Shown here: in pieces, positions 8,989-18,042 of the stretch
Layout of the letters: every line of letters starts with the position of its first letter
Position numbering within the stretch: the first letter of the stretch is position 1
Source of the DNA: Streptomonospora nanhaiensis
GTDB taxonomy: Bacteria > Actinomycetota > Actinomycetes > Streptosporangiales > Streptosporangiaceae
NCBI RefSeq assembly: GCF_013410565.1
Contig: NZ_JACCFO010000001.1
Location: 868,001-932,000, forward strand
Length of the DNA stretch: 64,000 bases
Reading direction: 5' to 3'
The notes under the pieces: model-generated
The model's database searches: none
What the model was told of the DNA's origin: nothing
What the model saw: the letters and a program-made list of their open reading frames with translations, nothing else
Position numbers and translations under genes: made by a program

Positions 8989-9017
8989 TTGACAGGGCCG
9001 CACGTGATCTGGATCAT
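8989..9017 (+). promoter_or_regulatory. candidate sigma-70-type promoter for tctCBA
   Basis: TTGACA at 8989-8994 and GATCAT at 9012-9017 are 17 bp apart. The second IclR-type operator lies about 27 bp downstream of the -10, so binding there would block elongation or clearance. A TGATCTGGATCA dyad at 9005-9016 overlaps the -10. Confidence 0.5.
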
Positions 9018-9043
9018 TCTCGGAACCAATCCGCGGCCTCGTT

Positions 9044-9060
9044 GGTCCGCCTGGTGGACC
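9044..9060. promoter_or_regulatory. IclR-type operator in the tctC leader
   Basis: GGTCCgcctggtGGACC, extended by a T/A pair, matches the arms and spacing of the site at 8803-8819. It lies 20 bp before the tctC ATG. Confidence 0.72.
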
Positions 9061-9080
9061 AGCGGGTGAGAGGGAGGACG

Positions 9081-10073
9081 ATGGACAAGCAGCGCGTCCT
9101 GCGCGCGGCGGGTGCCGTGGGCGCGGCGCTCGTCGTGGGGGCCGGGGCGGCCAACGCCGCGCTCTCGCAGACGGACGGGTCCGAGGCCCGCGCCCGCATC
9201 GACATCGTGGTGCCCGCCGACCCCGGCGGCGGGTGGGACCTGGTGGCCCGCGAGGCGCAGAACGCCATGCGCGTCAACGGCATCGTGAGCAACACCCAGG
9301 TGGTCAACCTGCCCGGCGCCGGGGGCACCATCGGCCTGGCCCAGACCGTCCGGCGCGAGGGCAGCGCCACCACCCTGATGACCACGGGGACGGTGATGAT
9401 CGGCGGCATCATCGTCAACGACTCCGCCCAGACGCTGGAGGACGTGGTACCCATCGCGCGCGTCGCCGACGACTACGAGGTCTTCGTCGTGCCCGCGGAC
9501 TCGCCGCTGCGCGACATGGGCGACCTCGTCGACGCCTGGCGCGAGGACCCCGGCGCCGTGGCCGTGGGCGGGGGCTCGCTCGGAGGCACCGACCACCTGC
9601 TGGCCGGGCTGGCCGCGAAGTCGGAGGGGATAGACCCCGCCGACGTCAACTACATCCCCTTCGCCGGCGGCGCGCAGGCGCTGACGTCGCTGCTGTCGGG
9701 CAGCATCGACGTCGGCGTCTCCGGCTACAACGAGTTCAGCGACCAGGTCGAGGCGGGGGAGCTGCGGGTGCTGGGCGTTTCGGCGCACGAGCGCGTCGAG
9801 GGCCTGGAGGAGCACCCCACGCTGCCCGAGCAGGGCGTGGACGCCGTGCTGCCCAACTGGCGGGGGTTCATGGCACCGCCCGGGATCACCGACGCCGAAC
9901 GCGCGGAGCTGACGGCCATCGTGGAGGAGATGGTCGCCTCGCCCGAGTGGCGGGACACCCTCGAACGCAACCGGTGGGACGACACCTTCCAGACCGGCCC
10001 GGAGTTCGAGCGGTTCCTCCAGGCAGAGATCGCCCGCATCACCGACATCACCGAGGACCTGGACCTGTCATGA
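9081..10073 (+). CDS. tctC: tripartite tricarboxylate transporter substrate-binding protein (TctC-like)
   Basis: The 330-residue protein belongs to the Bug/TctC family of extracytoplasmic binding proteins: IDIVVPADPGGGWDLVAR near residues 42-59 is the carboxylate-binding loop, followed by NLPGAGGTIG, and later the NYIPFAGGAQALTSLLSGSIDVG segment. A signal-type N-terminus (basic MDKQR, hydrophobic stretch to about residue 30) is present. There is no clear lipobox, so it may stay anchored or be released. It captures citrate-like or related carboxylates for TctAB. The ATG at 9081 follows GGGAGGACG. Its stop overlaps the tctB start by 4 nt. The IclR-type operator and promoter lie just upstream. 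Confidence 0.9.
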   Translation: MDKQRVLRAAGAVGAALVVGAGAANAALSQTDGSEARARIDIVVPADPGGGWDLVAREAQNAMRVNGIVSNTQVVNLPGAGGTIGLAQTVRREGSATTLMTTGTVMIGGIIVNDSAQTLEDVVPIARVADDYEVFVVPADSPLRDMGDLVDAWREDPGAVAVGGGSLGGTDHLLAGLAAKSEGIDPADVNYIPFAGGAQALTSLLSGSIDVGVSGYNEFSDQVEAGELRVLGVSAHERVEGLEEHPTLPEQGVDAVLPNWRGFMAPPGITDAERAELTAIVEEMVASPEWRDTLERNRWDDTFQTGPEFERFLQAEIARITDITEDLDLS

Positions 10074-10636
10074 ACCCCACGAGCGAGTCCCCGCCCACCG
10101 CGCCCCCGCGCCCCGCCGCCGCCCCCGCCGACCGCCCGTCCTGGTGGACGGGCCGCAGCGAGGTCTTCGTGGGGCTGCTGGTCATCGGCATCGCCGTCTT
10201 CATGGCCGTCCAGACCGCCGCGATGCACGTCCCCGACACCTCCACCGGCCCCGGCCCCCGGCTCTTCCCCGGGCTGGTGTCGGGCCTCATGCTGCTGCTC
10301 GGCTCGGCCCTGGTGGTGCAGGTCGTCCGCACGCCGGCCGCCCCCGCGGCGGACGGCGCCGACACCGCCGCACACCGCCGGCGCGGCCCCTACACCGACT
10401 GGCGCACGGTCGGCACGGTGCTGGGCGCGGTCGCGGCGTTCGCGCTGCTGCTGCAGCCGCTGGGGTGGCTGCTGTCGGGCGCCCTGCTGTTCTTCGGGGT
10501 GGCCTGGGCGTTCGGGGGCAGGCGGCCGCTGTACGAGGCGGCCGTGGCCCTGGTCTACTCCTCCGTCGTCCAGCTCGCCTTCGTCGGCGGGCTCGGCCTG
10601 AACCTGCCCTCCGGGATCCTGGGAGGGCTGCTCTGA
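10070..10636 (+). CDS. tctB: tripartite tricarboxylate transporter small membrane subunit (TctB)
   Basis: This 188-residue protein has a Pro/Ala-rich cytosolic N-terminus, then about four hydrophobic segments (VFVGLLVIGIAVFMAV, LFPGLVSGLMLLLGSALV, a TVLGAVAAFALLLQPLGWLL stretch in two halves, and a last segment near AVALVYSSVVQLAFV). The GPRLFPGLV motif is typical of TctB. It pairs with the large TctA subunit in the membrane for proton- or sodium-coupled uptake. Its ATG lies in the tctC stop (ATGA), and tctA begins 1 nt after its own stop, so the three genes are translated together. Confidence 0.86.
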   Translation: MNPTSESPPTAPPRPAAAPADRPSWWTGRSEVFVGLLVIGIAVFMAVQTAAMHVPDTSTGPGPRLFPGLVSGLMLLLGSALVVQVVRTPAAPAADGADTAAHRRRGPYTDWRTVGTVLGAVAAFALLLQPLGWLLSGALLFFGVAWAFGGRRPLYEAAVALVYSSVVQLAFVGGLGLNLPSGILGGLL

Positions 10637-10637
10637 C

Positions 10638-12191
10638 ATGGAGACCATCGCGCTCCTGGGCGGCGGCTTCGCCGCCGCCCTGACCCCGGAGAACCTACTG
10701 TGGGCGTTCGTCGGCGTGGTGCTGGGCACCGCGGTGGGCGTGCTGCCCGGCCTGGGCTCGGCCATGGCGGTGGCGCTGCTGCTGCCGGTGACCTTCCGGC
10801 TCGACCCCACGGGCGCCTTCATCATGTTCACCGCCGTCTACTACGGCGGGCTCTTCGGCGACTCCACCGCCTCCATCCTGATGAACACGCCGGGCAACAG
10901 CTCGGCCATCGCCACCGCCATCGAGGGCCACCGGATGGCCCTGCGCGGCAGGGCGCCCCAGGCGCTGGCCACCGCGGCGGTCGGGGCCTTCATCGGCGCG
11001 GTGGTCTCGACGGCCGTGGTGGCGTTCTTCTCCGAGACGATCATCGCCGTCGCGCTGAGCTTCGGCCCCGCCGAGTACCTGGCCCTGGCCGTCTTCGCGT
11101 TCGTGGCGACCTCCGCCGTGGTCGCCCAGTCCATGGTGCGGGGGCTGGTCGCCCTGTCCATCGGCCTGGCCGTGTCCATGGTCGGCATCGACGCCCAGAG
11201 CGGCGCCGCGCGGTTCACCCTCGGCGTGCCCTCGCTGTTCGAGGGCATCGACATCGTCACCGTGACCGTCGCCCTGCTGGCCCTGGGCGAGGTCCTCCAC
11301 GTCGCGTCGCGCTTCCACCGCCGGGACGCGGGCGAGCGGCTGGTCTCCGCGCGGGGCACGCCCTGGCTCTCCCCGGGCGAACTGCGCCGCGCCGTCCCTG
11401 CCTGGCTGCGCGGGCTGGGCTTCGGCCTGCCCTTCGGCGCCATCCCGGCCGGCGGCTCGGAGATCCCCACCTTCCTGGCGTACGGCACCGAGCGCAAGCT
11501 GGCCGGGCTGCGGGCCCGGCGCGGCGGGCGGCCCGACGAGTTCGGGGCGGGCGCCATCGAGGGGGTCGCGGCGCCCGAGACGGCCGCCAGCGCCACCGCG
11601 GGGACCGCCATGGGCGCCCTGCTGGGGCTGGGGCTGCCGACCTCGGCCACCGCGGCGATCATGCTCGCGGCGTTCCAGCAGTACGGCATGCAGCCCGGCC
11701 CCCTGCTGTTCGAGCGCGACGCCGACCTGGTGTGGGCGCTGCTGGCCAGCCTGTTCGTCGGCAGCGTGCTGCTGCTGGTCCTCAACCTGCCGTTCGCTCC
11801 CCTGTGGGCCAAGCTGCTGCTCATCCCCAAGCGCTACCTGTACGCCGGCATCACCGGGTTCGCCGTGCTGGGCGTCTACGCCTCCTCCCACTCCACCACC
11901 GACCTGTGGCTGCTCATCGTGCTGGGGATGCTGGGCTTCATGATGCGCCGGTACGCGATCCCCGTGGCGCCGGTGCTCATCGCCGTGATCCTGGGGCCGC
12001 TGGCGGAGAGCGAGCTGCGCCGGGCCCTGGCGATCGGCCAGGGGGACGTCGGCGTGCTGTTCGCCGGGCCCATCACCCTGAGCGTCTACGCCGTCATCAC
12101 GGCCGCCGTCGCCGCCGTCGCGGTCGCCCGCGTCCGGGCCCGGCGGCGCGGCGGCCCGGAGGCGGTGCGGGAGCCGGCGGCGGCCCCCTGA
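10638..12191 (+). CDS. tctA: tripartite tricarboxylate transporter permease (TctA)
   Basis: The 517-residue membrane protein shows the TctA signatures: [20 protein letters not shown] near residues 36-55, [19 protein letters not shown] near 72-90, and a second inverted copy at [18 protein letters not shown] near 332-349. About eleven to twelve transmembrane helices are visible. It forms the translocation path for carboxylates delivered by TctC. The ATG is 1 nt after the tctB stop. The gene ends a three-gene operon; a weak hairpin follows at 12239. Substrate range is inferred from the adjoining lyase and CoA-transferase. Confidence 0.92.
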   Translation: METIALLGGGFAAALTPENLLWAFVGVVLGTAVGVLPGLGSAMAVALLLPVTFRLDPTGAFIMFTAVYYGGLFGDSTASILMNTPGNSSAIATAIEGHRMALRGRAPQALATAAVGAFIGAVVSTAVVAFFSETIIAVALSFGPAEYLALAVFAFVATSAVVAQSMVRGLVALSIGLAVSMVGIDAQSGAARFTLGVPSLFEGIDIVTVTVALLALGEVLHVASRFHRRDAGERLVSARGTPWLSPGELRRAVPAWLRGLGFGLPFGAIPAGGSEIPTFLAYGTERKLAGLRARRGGRPDEFGAGAIEGVAAPETAASATAGTAMGALLGLGLPTSATAAIMLAAFQQYGMQPGPLLFERDADLVWALLASLFVGSVLLLVLNLPFAPLWAKLLLIPKRYLYAGITGFAVLGVYASSHSTTDLWLLIVLGMLGFMMRRYAIPVAPVLIAVILGPLAESELRRALAIGQGDVGVLFAGPITLSVYAVITAAVAAVAVARVRARRRGGPEAVREPAAAP

Positions 12192-12238
12192 CCGTCCCGG
12201 CGCGCCGGCTCGGCCCACGCCGCCGGAAGCGCCCGTCG

Positions 12239-12263
12239 CGGCCCCGAGTCCGCCCCGGGGCCG
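12239..12263. terminator. possible hairpin between tctA and the permease gene
   Basis: CGGCCCCG and CGGGGCCG flank a 9-nt loop in the 133-bp gap between the convergent genes. It is modest compared with other hairpins in the window. Confidence 0.35.
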
Positions 12264-12324
12264 GGCGCGGGGCGTGCGCGCCGGGCGGCGGTGATCGGGG
12301 GCGCATGCCGGGCTCCGCCGGGCG

Positions 12325-14331
12325 TCATCCGACGTGGACGCGGGGCCGGCGCCGCGGGTCGGGCTCGGCCTCGCGCAGCACCTCACGGGTCAGGTAGGCG
12401 GTGTCGCCCTGGCCGAACAGCACGTAGCGCGCCAGGTTCACCAGTGGATGGCCCTCGGTCCACTGGAAGTAGCAGTGCGGGCTGTGCCCCGTAGCGTCGC
12501 GCAGGCACAGCAGGATCGCGGCCAGGGCGTTGGCCACGACGGGGCTGCGGGCGCGCAGGACCCGGTAGCCGCCCACGTCCACGCCGCGCACGCACAGCAC
12601 CTCCGAGAAGTCCGAGGGGTGCTGGACGGTGATCTCCAGGAACAGCACGTGGGCGTCGGCGGGGATCGGGTTGATGGTGCGCTGCTCGCGCTCCTTGGCG
12701 CGGTATTCGGCGGTGTCGCCGGCCTGGCGGCGGTTGGCGATGATGTGCAGCGTGGGCCCGCGGGCCGCCGCCGCGCCGACCATCGCGCGGGCGGAGGAGT
12801 CGAAGCGCAGGCTCTCGGCCCGCAGCTCGGTGCTGCGGGCAACGCGCGAGACCAGGGAGACCGCCACGATCGCGGCGACGAACGCCAGGGAGATCCCGAC
12901 TCCGTCGGGGTGGGTGACGGCGGTGTCGGCGAGGGCGTAGCCGAACACCAGCGTCACCCCGGCGAAGGCCGCGGTGGCCGCGCGGCGGCGCCGGCGGTGG
13001 GCGGCCAGGGTGACGGCCACGGCGGCCGCGGCCATCATGGCGAGGATGCCGGTGGCGTAGGCGCCGGACTGGGCGTTGACGTCGGCGCCGAAAGCCGCGG
13101 TGAGGGCGAGGGCCACCGCGGTGTAGACGAGGACGAGCGGGCGGACGGCCTGGGTCCAGGCGGGCGCCATCCCGTACCGGGGCAGGTAGCGGGGCACGAT
13201 GTTGATGAGTCCGGCCATGGCGGAGGCGCCCGCGAACCACAGGATGGCGATGGTGGCGAGGTCGTAGGCGGTGCCGAACGCCTCGCCGAGCAGCGTGTGG
13301 GCCAGGTAGGACAGGGCGCGGTCCTCGGCCCGCCCGCCGTCGGCGAACTCCCGCGCGGGGATGAGCGCGGCGGTGGTGAAGGTGGTGGTGAGCAGGTAGG
13401 CGCTCATGATGAGCGCCGCGGTGGTGAGCATGCGCCGGGTGCCGGTGACGCGGTCGGCCAGGCGCCGCTCCTCGGTGGCGCCGCGGGCCTGGACCAGCGG
13501 CATCATGCTGACCCCGGTCTCGAACCCCGACAGCCCCAGGGCGAGCAGCGGGAAGGCCAGCGCGGCGGTGAGGGCGATGCGGGCCGGGTCGCCGCCTCCC
13601 GCCTCGACCGCCGCCTGCCACCACGCGTCCAGGGTGCGGGGGGTGGTGGCGATGCGGTGCAGGGCGGCGGCGACCACGACCGCGTTGAGGGCGAGGAACG
13701 CGGCCACCAGCGGGATGGCGACCAGGACGGCCTCGGTGAACCCGGCGCAGAAGACGGCGGCCAGCAGCACCAGCAGCAGGGCGGTGATGGCGACGCGGTG
13801 GCCGCGCAGGGGCTCGGGGGTGAGGGGGTTCTCGGCGATGTGGGCGGTGGCGTCGGCCGAGGACAGGGTGATGGTGATGATCCAGGCGGTGGCGACGAAC
13901 CCGAGCAGGCACAGGACGGTGAGCTTGCCGCGCCACTCGGGCAGCAGGTGCTCCAGCATCGCCACCGATCCCTGGCCGTTGGGGCTGGCGGCGGCGACGG
14001 CCCGGTAGATCGGGAGTATGCCGCCCAGGGTGAGGGCGACCAGGAGCAGGGTCGCGAGGGGCGACAGGGCGCCCGCGGCCAGGAAGGCGATACCGGGCAG
14101 GTAGCCCAGGGTGGAGAAGTAGTCCACACCGGTCAGGCACATGATCCGCCACCAGGGGTGGCGGCGGTGCCGCGCGGGGTGCGCGGCGGGGCCGGGCACC
14201 TGGTCGACCCGGTTGCGCAGCAGCCATCGGGCGAGGGGCCCGGCGGGCGGGCGCGGGCGCACGGCGCTGGCCCACTCGCACGCCATGCCCGAACCGTCGG
14301 TGTCCTCGCCTGCGGCGCCGCGGGCGTCCAT
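12325..14331 (-). CDS. APC-superfamily permease with C-terminal cytosolic domain
   Basis: The 668-residue protein has a 60-residue basic N-terminus, then about twelve transmembrane helices (residues 65-490). It starts with [19 protein letters not shown], the helix-1 pattern of amino acid/polyamine/cation (APC) permeases, and has [14 protein letters not shown] near residue 275. A soluble C-terminal region of about 170 residues follows, including [17 protein letters not shown] and [14 protein letters not shown]. This layout is shared with actinobacterial APC permeases; the C-terminal tail recalls the cytosolic domain of KUP potassium carriers. The substrate is unknown. The ATG has GGGAGG six bases upstream. 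It lies downstream of the four-gene membrane operon in the same direction, with a 270-bp gap. Confidence 0.78.
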   Translation of the reverse strand: MDARGAAGEDTDGSGMACEWASAVRPRPPAGPLARWLLRNRVDQVPGPAAHPARHRRHPWWRIMCLTGVDYFSTLGYLPGIAFLAAGALSPLATLLLVALTLGGILPIYRAVAAASPNGQGSVAMLEHLLPEWRGKLTVLCLLGFVATAWIITITLSSADATAHIAENPLTPEPLRGHRVAITALLLVLLAAVFCAGFTEAVLVAIPLVAAFLALNAVVVAAALHRIATTPRTLDAWWQAAVEAGGGDPARIALTAALAFPLLALGLSGFETGVSMMPLVQARGATEERRLADRVTGTRRMLTTAALIMSAYLLTTTFTTAALIPAREFADGGRAEDRALSYLAHTLLGEAFGTAYDLATIAILWFAGASAMAGLINIVPRYLPRYGMAPAWTQAVRPLVLVYTAVALALTAAFGADVNAQSGAYATGILAMMAAAAVAVTLAAHRRRRRAATAAFAGVTLVFGYALADTAVTHPDGVGISLAFVAAIVAVSLVSRVARSTELRAESLRFDSSARAMVGAAAARGPTLHIIANRRQAGDTAEYRAKEREQRTINPIPADAHVLFLEITVQHPSDFSEVLCVRGVDVGGYRVLRARSPVVANALAAILLCLRDATGHSPHCYFQWTEGHPLVNLARYVLFGQGDTAYLTREVLREAEPDPRRRPRVHVG

Positions 14332-14601
14332 GGTCGGCCTCCCTGTTCGCGGTGCGGCGGGCGGTGCCCCGCCGCCACCGGGCGACTACCCCGCGCGGGC
14401 GCGGAGGCGACGAGAGGACGTGTGCGGTGCCGGGCCGGAGGTCCTCGCCGCGTCCGCCCGCGGCGGGACCGCCCGGCGGCCTGGCCCCGAGCGCCGGGGC
14501 ACGGCCCGGCCGCGGGCGCTGCGTGTCCGGGCCGGGACCCGCAGGCGCCTCTCCTTGGGGCGGGTGCCCAGGACCGGCTCCCGGCGCGGTCGCGCGGCGG
14601 C

Positions 14602-15105
14602 CTACAGCACCAGGGACAGCGGCGTGACCACCGCGAGCCAGGCCAGGCAGGCCCACGCCCCGGCCCGCAGCGCGCGGTCGTAGGGCGCGGCGGCCGCGAT
14701 GGCCGCACGGCGCCGGTCCAGCGTGGCGGCCGCCTCCCGGTCGACCTCCGCGATCCGGCGGTCGCGCTCGGCGTCGAGGTCGGCCAGCCGGCCGCGCAGC
14801 TCGGCCAGCATCCGTGCGCCCTCCACGGGGTCGGCGACGGCGGCGCGCCCGCCGCGGGGAGGCTCCTCGGCGTGCACCTCGGGGCCGTAGACCCGCTCCT
14901 CGCAGGCGCGGACGAGCGCCATCCGGCGGCGCAGCACGTCCTGGTGCACGGCGGCCCGGCGCGCCTCGGCCGTGTTCTCGGCGTCGAACGCCAGGAGCAC
15001 GTCGGGCACCTCCCACCCCCGCTCGCGCACCGAGCGCAGCACGCGCAGCAGCACGGCCAGGGAGTAGGCGAACAGGACGAAGGACAGCACCTCGGGGACC
15101 GTCAT
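14602..15105 (-). CDS. hypothetical membrane protein, last gene of a four-gene cassette
   Basis: This 167-residue protein has one hydrophobic segment at each end (VLSFVLFAYSLAVLLRV near residues 6-22 and WACLAWLAVVTPLSLVL at the C-terminus). A long charged, probably coiled-coil middle (residues 85-145, rich in Arg, Glu, Asp and Ala) would hang on one side of the membrane. The ATG follows GGAGG by six bases. I recognise no family. It is the fourth gene in a same-strand set at 16893-14602 in which every product has at least one membrane helix. A shared role in the envelope is inference. Confidence 0.65.
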   Translation of the reverse strand: MTVPEVLSFVLFAYSLAVLLRVLRSVRERGWEVPDVLLAFDAENTAEARRAAVHQDVLRRRMALVRACEERVYGPEVHAEEPPRGGRAAVADPVEGARMLAELRGRLADLDAERDRRIAEVDREAAATLDRRRAAIAAAAPYDRALRAGAWACLAWLAVVTPLSLVL

Positions 15106-15141
15106 CGCGCGCCTCCAGCCCGCGCGCCGGGGCGGACGGGC

Positions 15142-15921
15142 TCACGCATCGCGCCCCCTCCTCTCCTGGCCGTTCGGCCCGGAGCGCCGGGCGCGGGTCC
15201 GCTCGATCAGTTCCTGCGTCCGGTGGTACAGGCCGGTGCTCTTGAAGGGCTTAGAGTACTTGCCGCGCCCCCGGCGGAGTACCGCGCGGATCCCCATCCC
15301 CTGCGGTGTCGAGAGGTCCAGGGCGTCGTCGAACGCCGACGGCGCGAGCACGGGCGGCTCCCGGTCGGCCGGCAGCCCGTCCCGCAGCTCCTCGTCGCGC
15401 CCCTCCACAAGGACCGGTCGGACCGCGGCGAACGCGCGCAGGAACGACCGCCGCGGGCTGACCGCCAGGCCGTTGTTGTAGGCCCGGATGAAGTAGCGGA
15501 CGGCGCGCCTGTCGGGGTCGGACAGGTAGGAGTCGTCGACCAGTTCCAGCTTGCGGGAACGCGGCCCGACGTAGGCGAGCCGGGGGGAGTCGCCCTCCAT
15601 GTAGGGCGCGAGCTGGGGTGGGATCAGGGCCCCGTTGCGCTCCATGACCGCCGCCGACTGCCGCACCAGCTTCTCCGCCATGGTGTACTGGGCCACGCTC
15701 GCGCCGTCCTTGGCGAGCGCGGTCTCGGCGACGTAGCGCCGATAGGCCTCGCCGGTCGTGAGCGCCTTCTCGATGGCGTTGTAGTCCTCCTCTCCCTTCT
15801 TGCGCAGCGCCTTCCGCGACTCCACCAGCTCCATCTCCGCGGCGCGCTGGTCCGCGTTCACCTTGCGGATGACCAGGGCGTAGATGACCGCGAACGCCGC
15901 GACGACGATGGCGCCTACCAC
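15142..15921 (-). CDS. hypothetical single-pass membrane protein, third gene of the cassette
   Basis: The 259-residue product starts with one membrane helix (VVGAIVVAAFAVIYALVI) followed by a charged helical region and a soluble domain of about 200 residues with no family I recognise. Conserved-looking blocks include NAIEKALTTGEAYRRYVAE near residue 48 and RRAVRYFIRAYNNGLAV near residue 138. The GTG start at 15921 has a GGGGGG tract upstream and overlaps the stop of the preceding gene by 7 nt, so the reading frame upstream of it is not needed. It is the largest soluble domain in the cassette and is a good candidate for its main activity. Confidence 0.65.
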   Translation of the reverse strand: MVGAIVVAAFAVIYALVIRKVNADQRAAEMELVESRKALRKKGEEDYNAIEKALTTGEAYRRYVAETALAKDGASVAQYTMAEKLVRQSAAVMERNGALIPPQLAPYMEGDSPRLAYVGPRSRKLELVDDSYLSDPDRRAVRYFIRAYNNGLAVSPRRSFLRAFAAVRPVLVEGRDEELRDGLPADREPPVLAPSAFDDALDLSTPQGMGIRAVLRRGRGKYSKPFKSTGLYHRTQELIERTRARRSGPNGQERRGRDA

Positions 15922-16364
15922 CGGTCCCGCCCCCCTTCCCCGTGCCGCTCGCCGGCCGGCGGCCGCGCGGGCGCGCGGCCGCCCCCGGAGCCGTCGTCCG
16001 CCGTCGGCGCCTCCCCCGCGCCGACCACCGCGTCCACGGCCTGCCCGGCCTGGGCCAGCAGCCGGTCGGTCGCGCGGACGTGCCGGGCGACGTCGGCCAG
16101 GGCGACGAGGGCCCGGCCCGCGGCGGCGTCCTCCACCGCTTCGGCGAGCTGGTCGACCCGGCTGCCGGCGGCGGCCTCCTGCCGGGCCAATGGGAGGCCC
16201 GCCTCCTCCAGGCCGCGGCGCCGCGCGGCCATGGCGTCGAGGTCCCGGGCGGGCGGGACGGCCGTCCCGGTGCGGTTCTCGCGGCGGCGCAGCGCGAGGT
16301 CGGCGACCAGGAGCAGGGTCGCGGCGGCCGCCACGGCCAGTGTCTGCCACTGAAGTGGGTCCAT
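15915..16364 (-). CDS. hypothetical membrane-anchored protein, second gene of the cassette
   Basis: The 149-residue protein has an N-terminal anchor (LAVAAAATLLLVADLAL, residues 9-25), then a basic stop-transfer and an Ala/Glu-rich helical region that may form a coiled coil (about residues 45-115), ending in a Gly/Pro/Arg-rich tail. No family recognised. The ATG is 22 bp after the stop of the first cassette gene, and its stop overlaps the third gene. Confidence 0.6.
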   Translation of the reverse strand: MDPLQWQTLAVAAAATLLLVADLALRRRENRTGTAVPPARDLDAMAARRRGLEEAGLPLARQEAAAGSRVDQLAEAVEDAAAGRALVALADVARHVRATDRLLAQAGQAVDAVVGAGEAPTADDGSGGGRAPARPPAGERHGEGGRDRW

Positions 16365-16386
16365 GCCCGTCCTTTCGTGCGGCGGC

Positions 16387-16893
16387 CTACCGGCGGACCG
16401 ACGTCTTGGCGGCCTCGTCCCGGCCCGCGTGCGGCCGGGTGCGCCGGGTCACCTGGGGCAGGATGATCTCCGGCGTCTTCTTGGCCTCCTCGTCGCGCTT
16501 CTCGTTGGCCTTCCTGAAGATCTCGGCGATGTTGCGCGCGGCCGGCAGCAGGCCGCCGGCCCCCCGCTCGGTGTTCTGCATCTGCCGGGCCATGTACTCG
16601 GCGGCCCTGGCGCGCTGGGCGCGGGTCTCGACGCGCCCCTTGGTGAGCTCGGCCCGCCGTCGCTGGAGCTCCATCCACCGCTCGATCGCGGTCCGCTGCT
16701 TGGCCAGGGGGCCGCCCGCGGCGAGCGCCCTGTTCCGCAGCGCCTCGGCCTTCTTGCGGGCGGTGATGCGGCCCGCGATGGAGTTGATCGCCAGCAGGAC
16801 GGCGGTGTTGCCGTAGATGAGCAGCCGGAGGCCGTCGCCGCTGGAGAGCGCGTTTCCCACCTGCACCAGTACGCCGGACAGAGTTTCGAGCAC
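16387..16893 (-). CDS. hypothetical membrane protein, first gene of the cassette
   Basis: The 168-residue product has a hydrophobic segment near residues 20-40 (LRLLIYGNTAVLLAINSIAG), then a long basic helical region with many Arg, Lys and Glu and the block LPAARNIAEIFRKANEK near residue 122. The GTG at 16893 was chosen over an upstream ATG because GGGGAGGAAGG lies nine bases before it. No family recognised. It heads the four-gene cassette; the 665-bp gap upstream should hold its promoter. Confidence 0.62.
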   Translation of the reverse strand: MLETLSGVLVQVGNALSSGDGLRLLIYGNTAVLLAINSIAGRITARKKAEALRNRALAAGGPLAKQRTAIERWMELQRRRAELTKGRVETRAQRARAAEYMARQMQNTERGAGGLLPAARNIAEIFRKANEKRDEEAKKTPEIILPQVTRRTRPHAGRDEAAKTSVRR

Positions 16894-17558
16894 GCCAGAC
16901 TGCCTTCCTCCCCGTGTCCCCGCCACGCCTCGGACGCGGTCGTCCACCGGCGCGGGCGCCGCGCCCGTCCGGTGTTCCGGTCGCGCGGCGCGCGGCCGCC
17001 CGCTCGGCGCTTACCTTGACCCAGGGGAGGAAGTGTATCAAGGCACCCAATGTCCGAAATGGGGAGAAATGGCGCGTACCAACCGGGTCGGTTCCGGTCA
17101 CCGCTTCCCGCGCGCACGGGGTCGCGGGGGGGCGTGCCCCGGCCCGCGGCCGCGTCCCGCCGGGTGCGGCCGAGGCCGGTGCCGACCGGCCCGCCGGGGA
17201 TTTTCCGCACCTCCCCGCGGTGGCGCACCGCGCCGCCGCGGGGCGTGACGGCGCGCTCGCACGGGGGCACCGGGCCCGCGCTCCGCGCCGCCCGCCCGGG
17301 AGCGGCTGGGGTGGAGCGCGCGCCGGATTTTCGCCCCGAGAAATTCACGTTTCCCCGGACCTCTTTGCCGCGCCCAGCGCGACGGGCGGTGTGCCACCAC
17401 ACCCGCCTCCCGTGCGCCGACCGCGCGGCAGGCGCGCGGACAGCGCGCGAAGGTCGGGCACCCAGCGGGCCCAACCGGCGCGCAACCACAGCCCAACCCC
17501 CGGCTCCTAGCGTTCTCCCACCGGTTCACACCACGTACCACACAGGGGGTATGTCATC
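16894..17558. other. 665-bp divergent intergenic region
   Basis: No coding sequence is convincing here. It must contain the promoter of the membrane cassette (minus) and of the crystallin-like gene (plus). Around 17020-17095 base composition drops, and a minus-strand TACACT hexamer near 17030 could be a -10, but no matching -35 is clear. Confidence 0.4.
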
Positions 17559-17951
17559 GTGCTTGGCAGGAAGTCCCAGGTCCTTGGTGCGGCGGGGTTC
17601 ATCGCGGCGGCCGTCGCGATCCCGGCGCCGAGCGCGTTCGCGTCCGCCACGGGCGCCACGCCGGCTGTCGCGGCGCCCGGCGAGGTGCGCATGTGGGAGG
17701 ACCCCGACTACACGGGCTCCCTCTACGTCCACACCACGCCCGGCCAGTGCCCGGCCGAGGGATGCGACATCGACGGGTGGGACGGCGACAACGAGATCTC
17801 GTCCGTCATCAACGAGACCAACTGCACCGTCCGCCTGTGGGACCTGGACGGGTTCGCCGGCGGCTACGTGGACCTCGGCCCCGGCCGCTGGGGCAACCTC
17901 GAACTCCAGGGCTTCGACAACAAGGCCGAGAGCTACACGTTCTACTGCTGA
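17559..17951 (+). CDS. secreted peptidase inhibitor I36 / beta-gamma-crystallin-like protein
   Basis: The 130-residue protein has a Sec signal peptide (basic start, hydrophobic LGAAGFIAAAVAIPAPSAFA, cleavage near residue 29-40) and a mature domain of about 90 residues with a crystallin-like Greek-key pattern (VRMWEDPDYTGSLYVH near 44-59; GFAGGYVDLGPGRWGNLELQGF). Four cysteines (about residues 68, 73, 93 and 130) could form two disulphides, as in the Streptomyces metalloproteinase inhibitor family I36. Inhibition of a protease is the family hypothesis, not proven here. The GTG start follows AGGGGG. It stands alone between two minus-strand blocks and ends in a strong hairpin. Confidence 0.78.
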   Translation: MLGRKSQVLGAAGFIAAAVAIPAPSAFASATGATPAVAAPGEVRMWEDPDYTGSLYVHTTPGQCPAEGCDIDGWDGDNEISSVINETNCTVRLWDLDGFAGGYVDLGPGRWGNLELQGFDNKAESYTFYC

Positions 17952-17963
17952 GGCGGGCGCGAC

Positions 17964-17995
17964 GCGGGACGGGCGGTTGGCCGCCCCTCCCGCGG
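17964..17995. terminator. hairpin terminator after the crystallin-like gene
   Basis: CGCGGGA-c-GGGCGG pairs with CCGCCC-c-TCCCGCG across a TTGG loop: 13 pairs with one mismatch, 13 bp past the stop. Confidence 0.7.
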
Positions 17996-18042
17996 TCGCC
18001 GGCCCGGCCCGGACGGCCGGGCACCCGCCGGGGCGCCGCCCC

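Noticed and set aside
9005-9016. TGATCTGGATCA as an FNR/CRP site
   Set aside because: It does not match the TTGAT-N4-ATCAA or TGTGA-N6-TCACA patterns; kept only as a dyad overlapping the -10.
12334-16353. Very long plus-strand frame (over 1300 codons) opposite the permease and membrane cassette
   Set aside because: It is a mirror of GC-rich codon bias, giving Gly/Gln/Arg/Asp-rich low-complexity sequence without domains. The minus-strand genes have recognisable features and ribosome binding sites.
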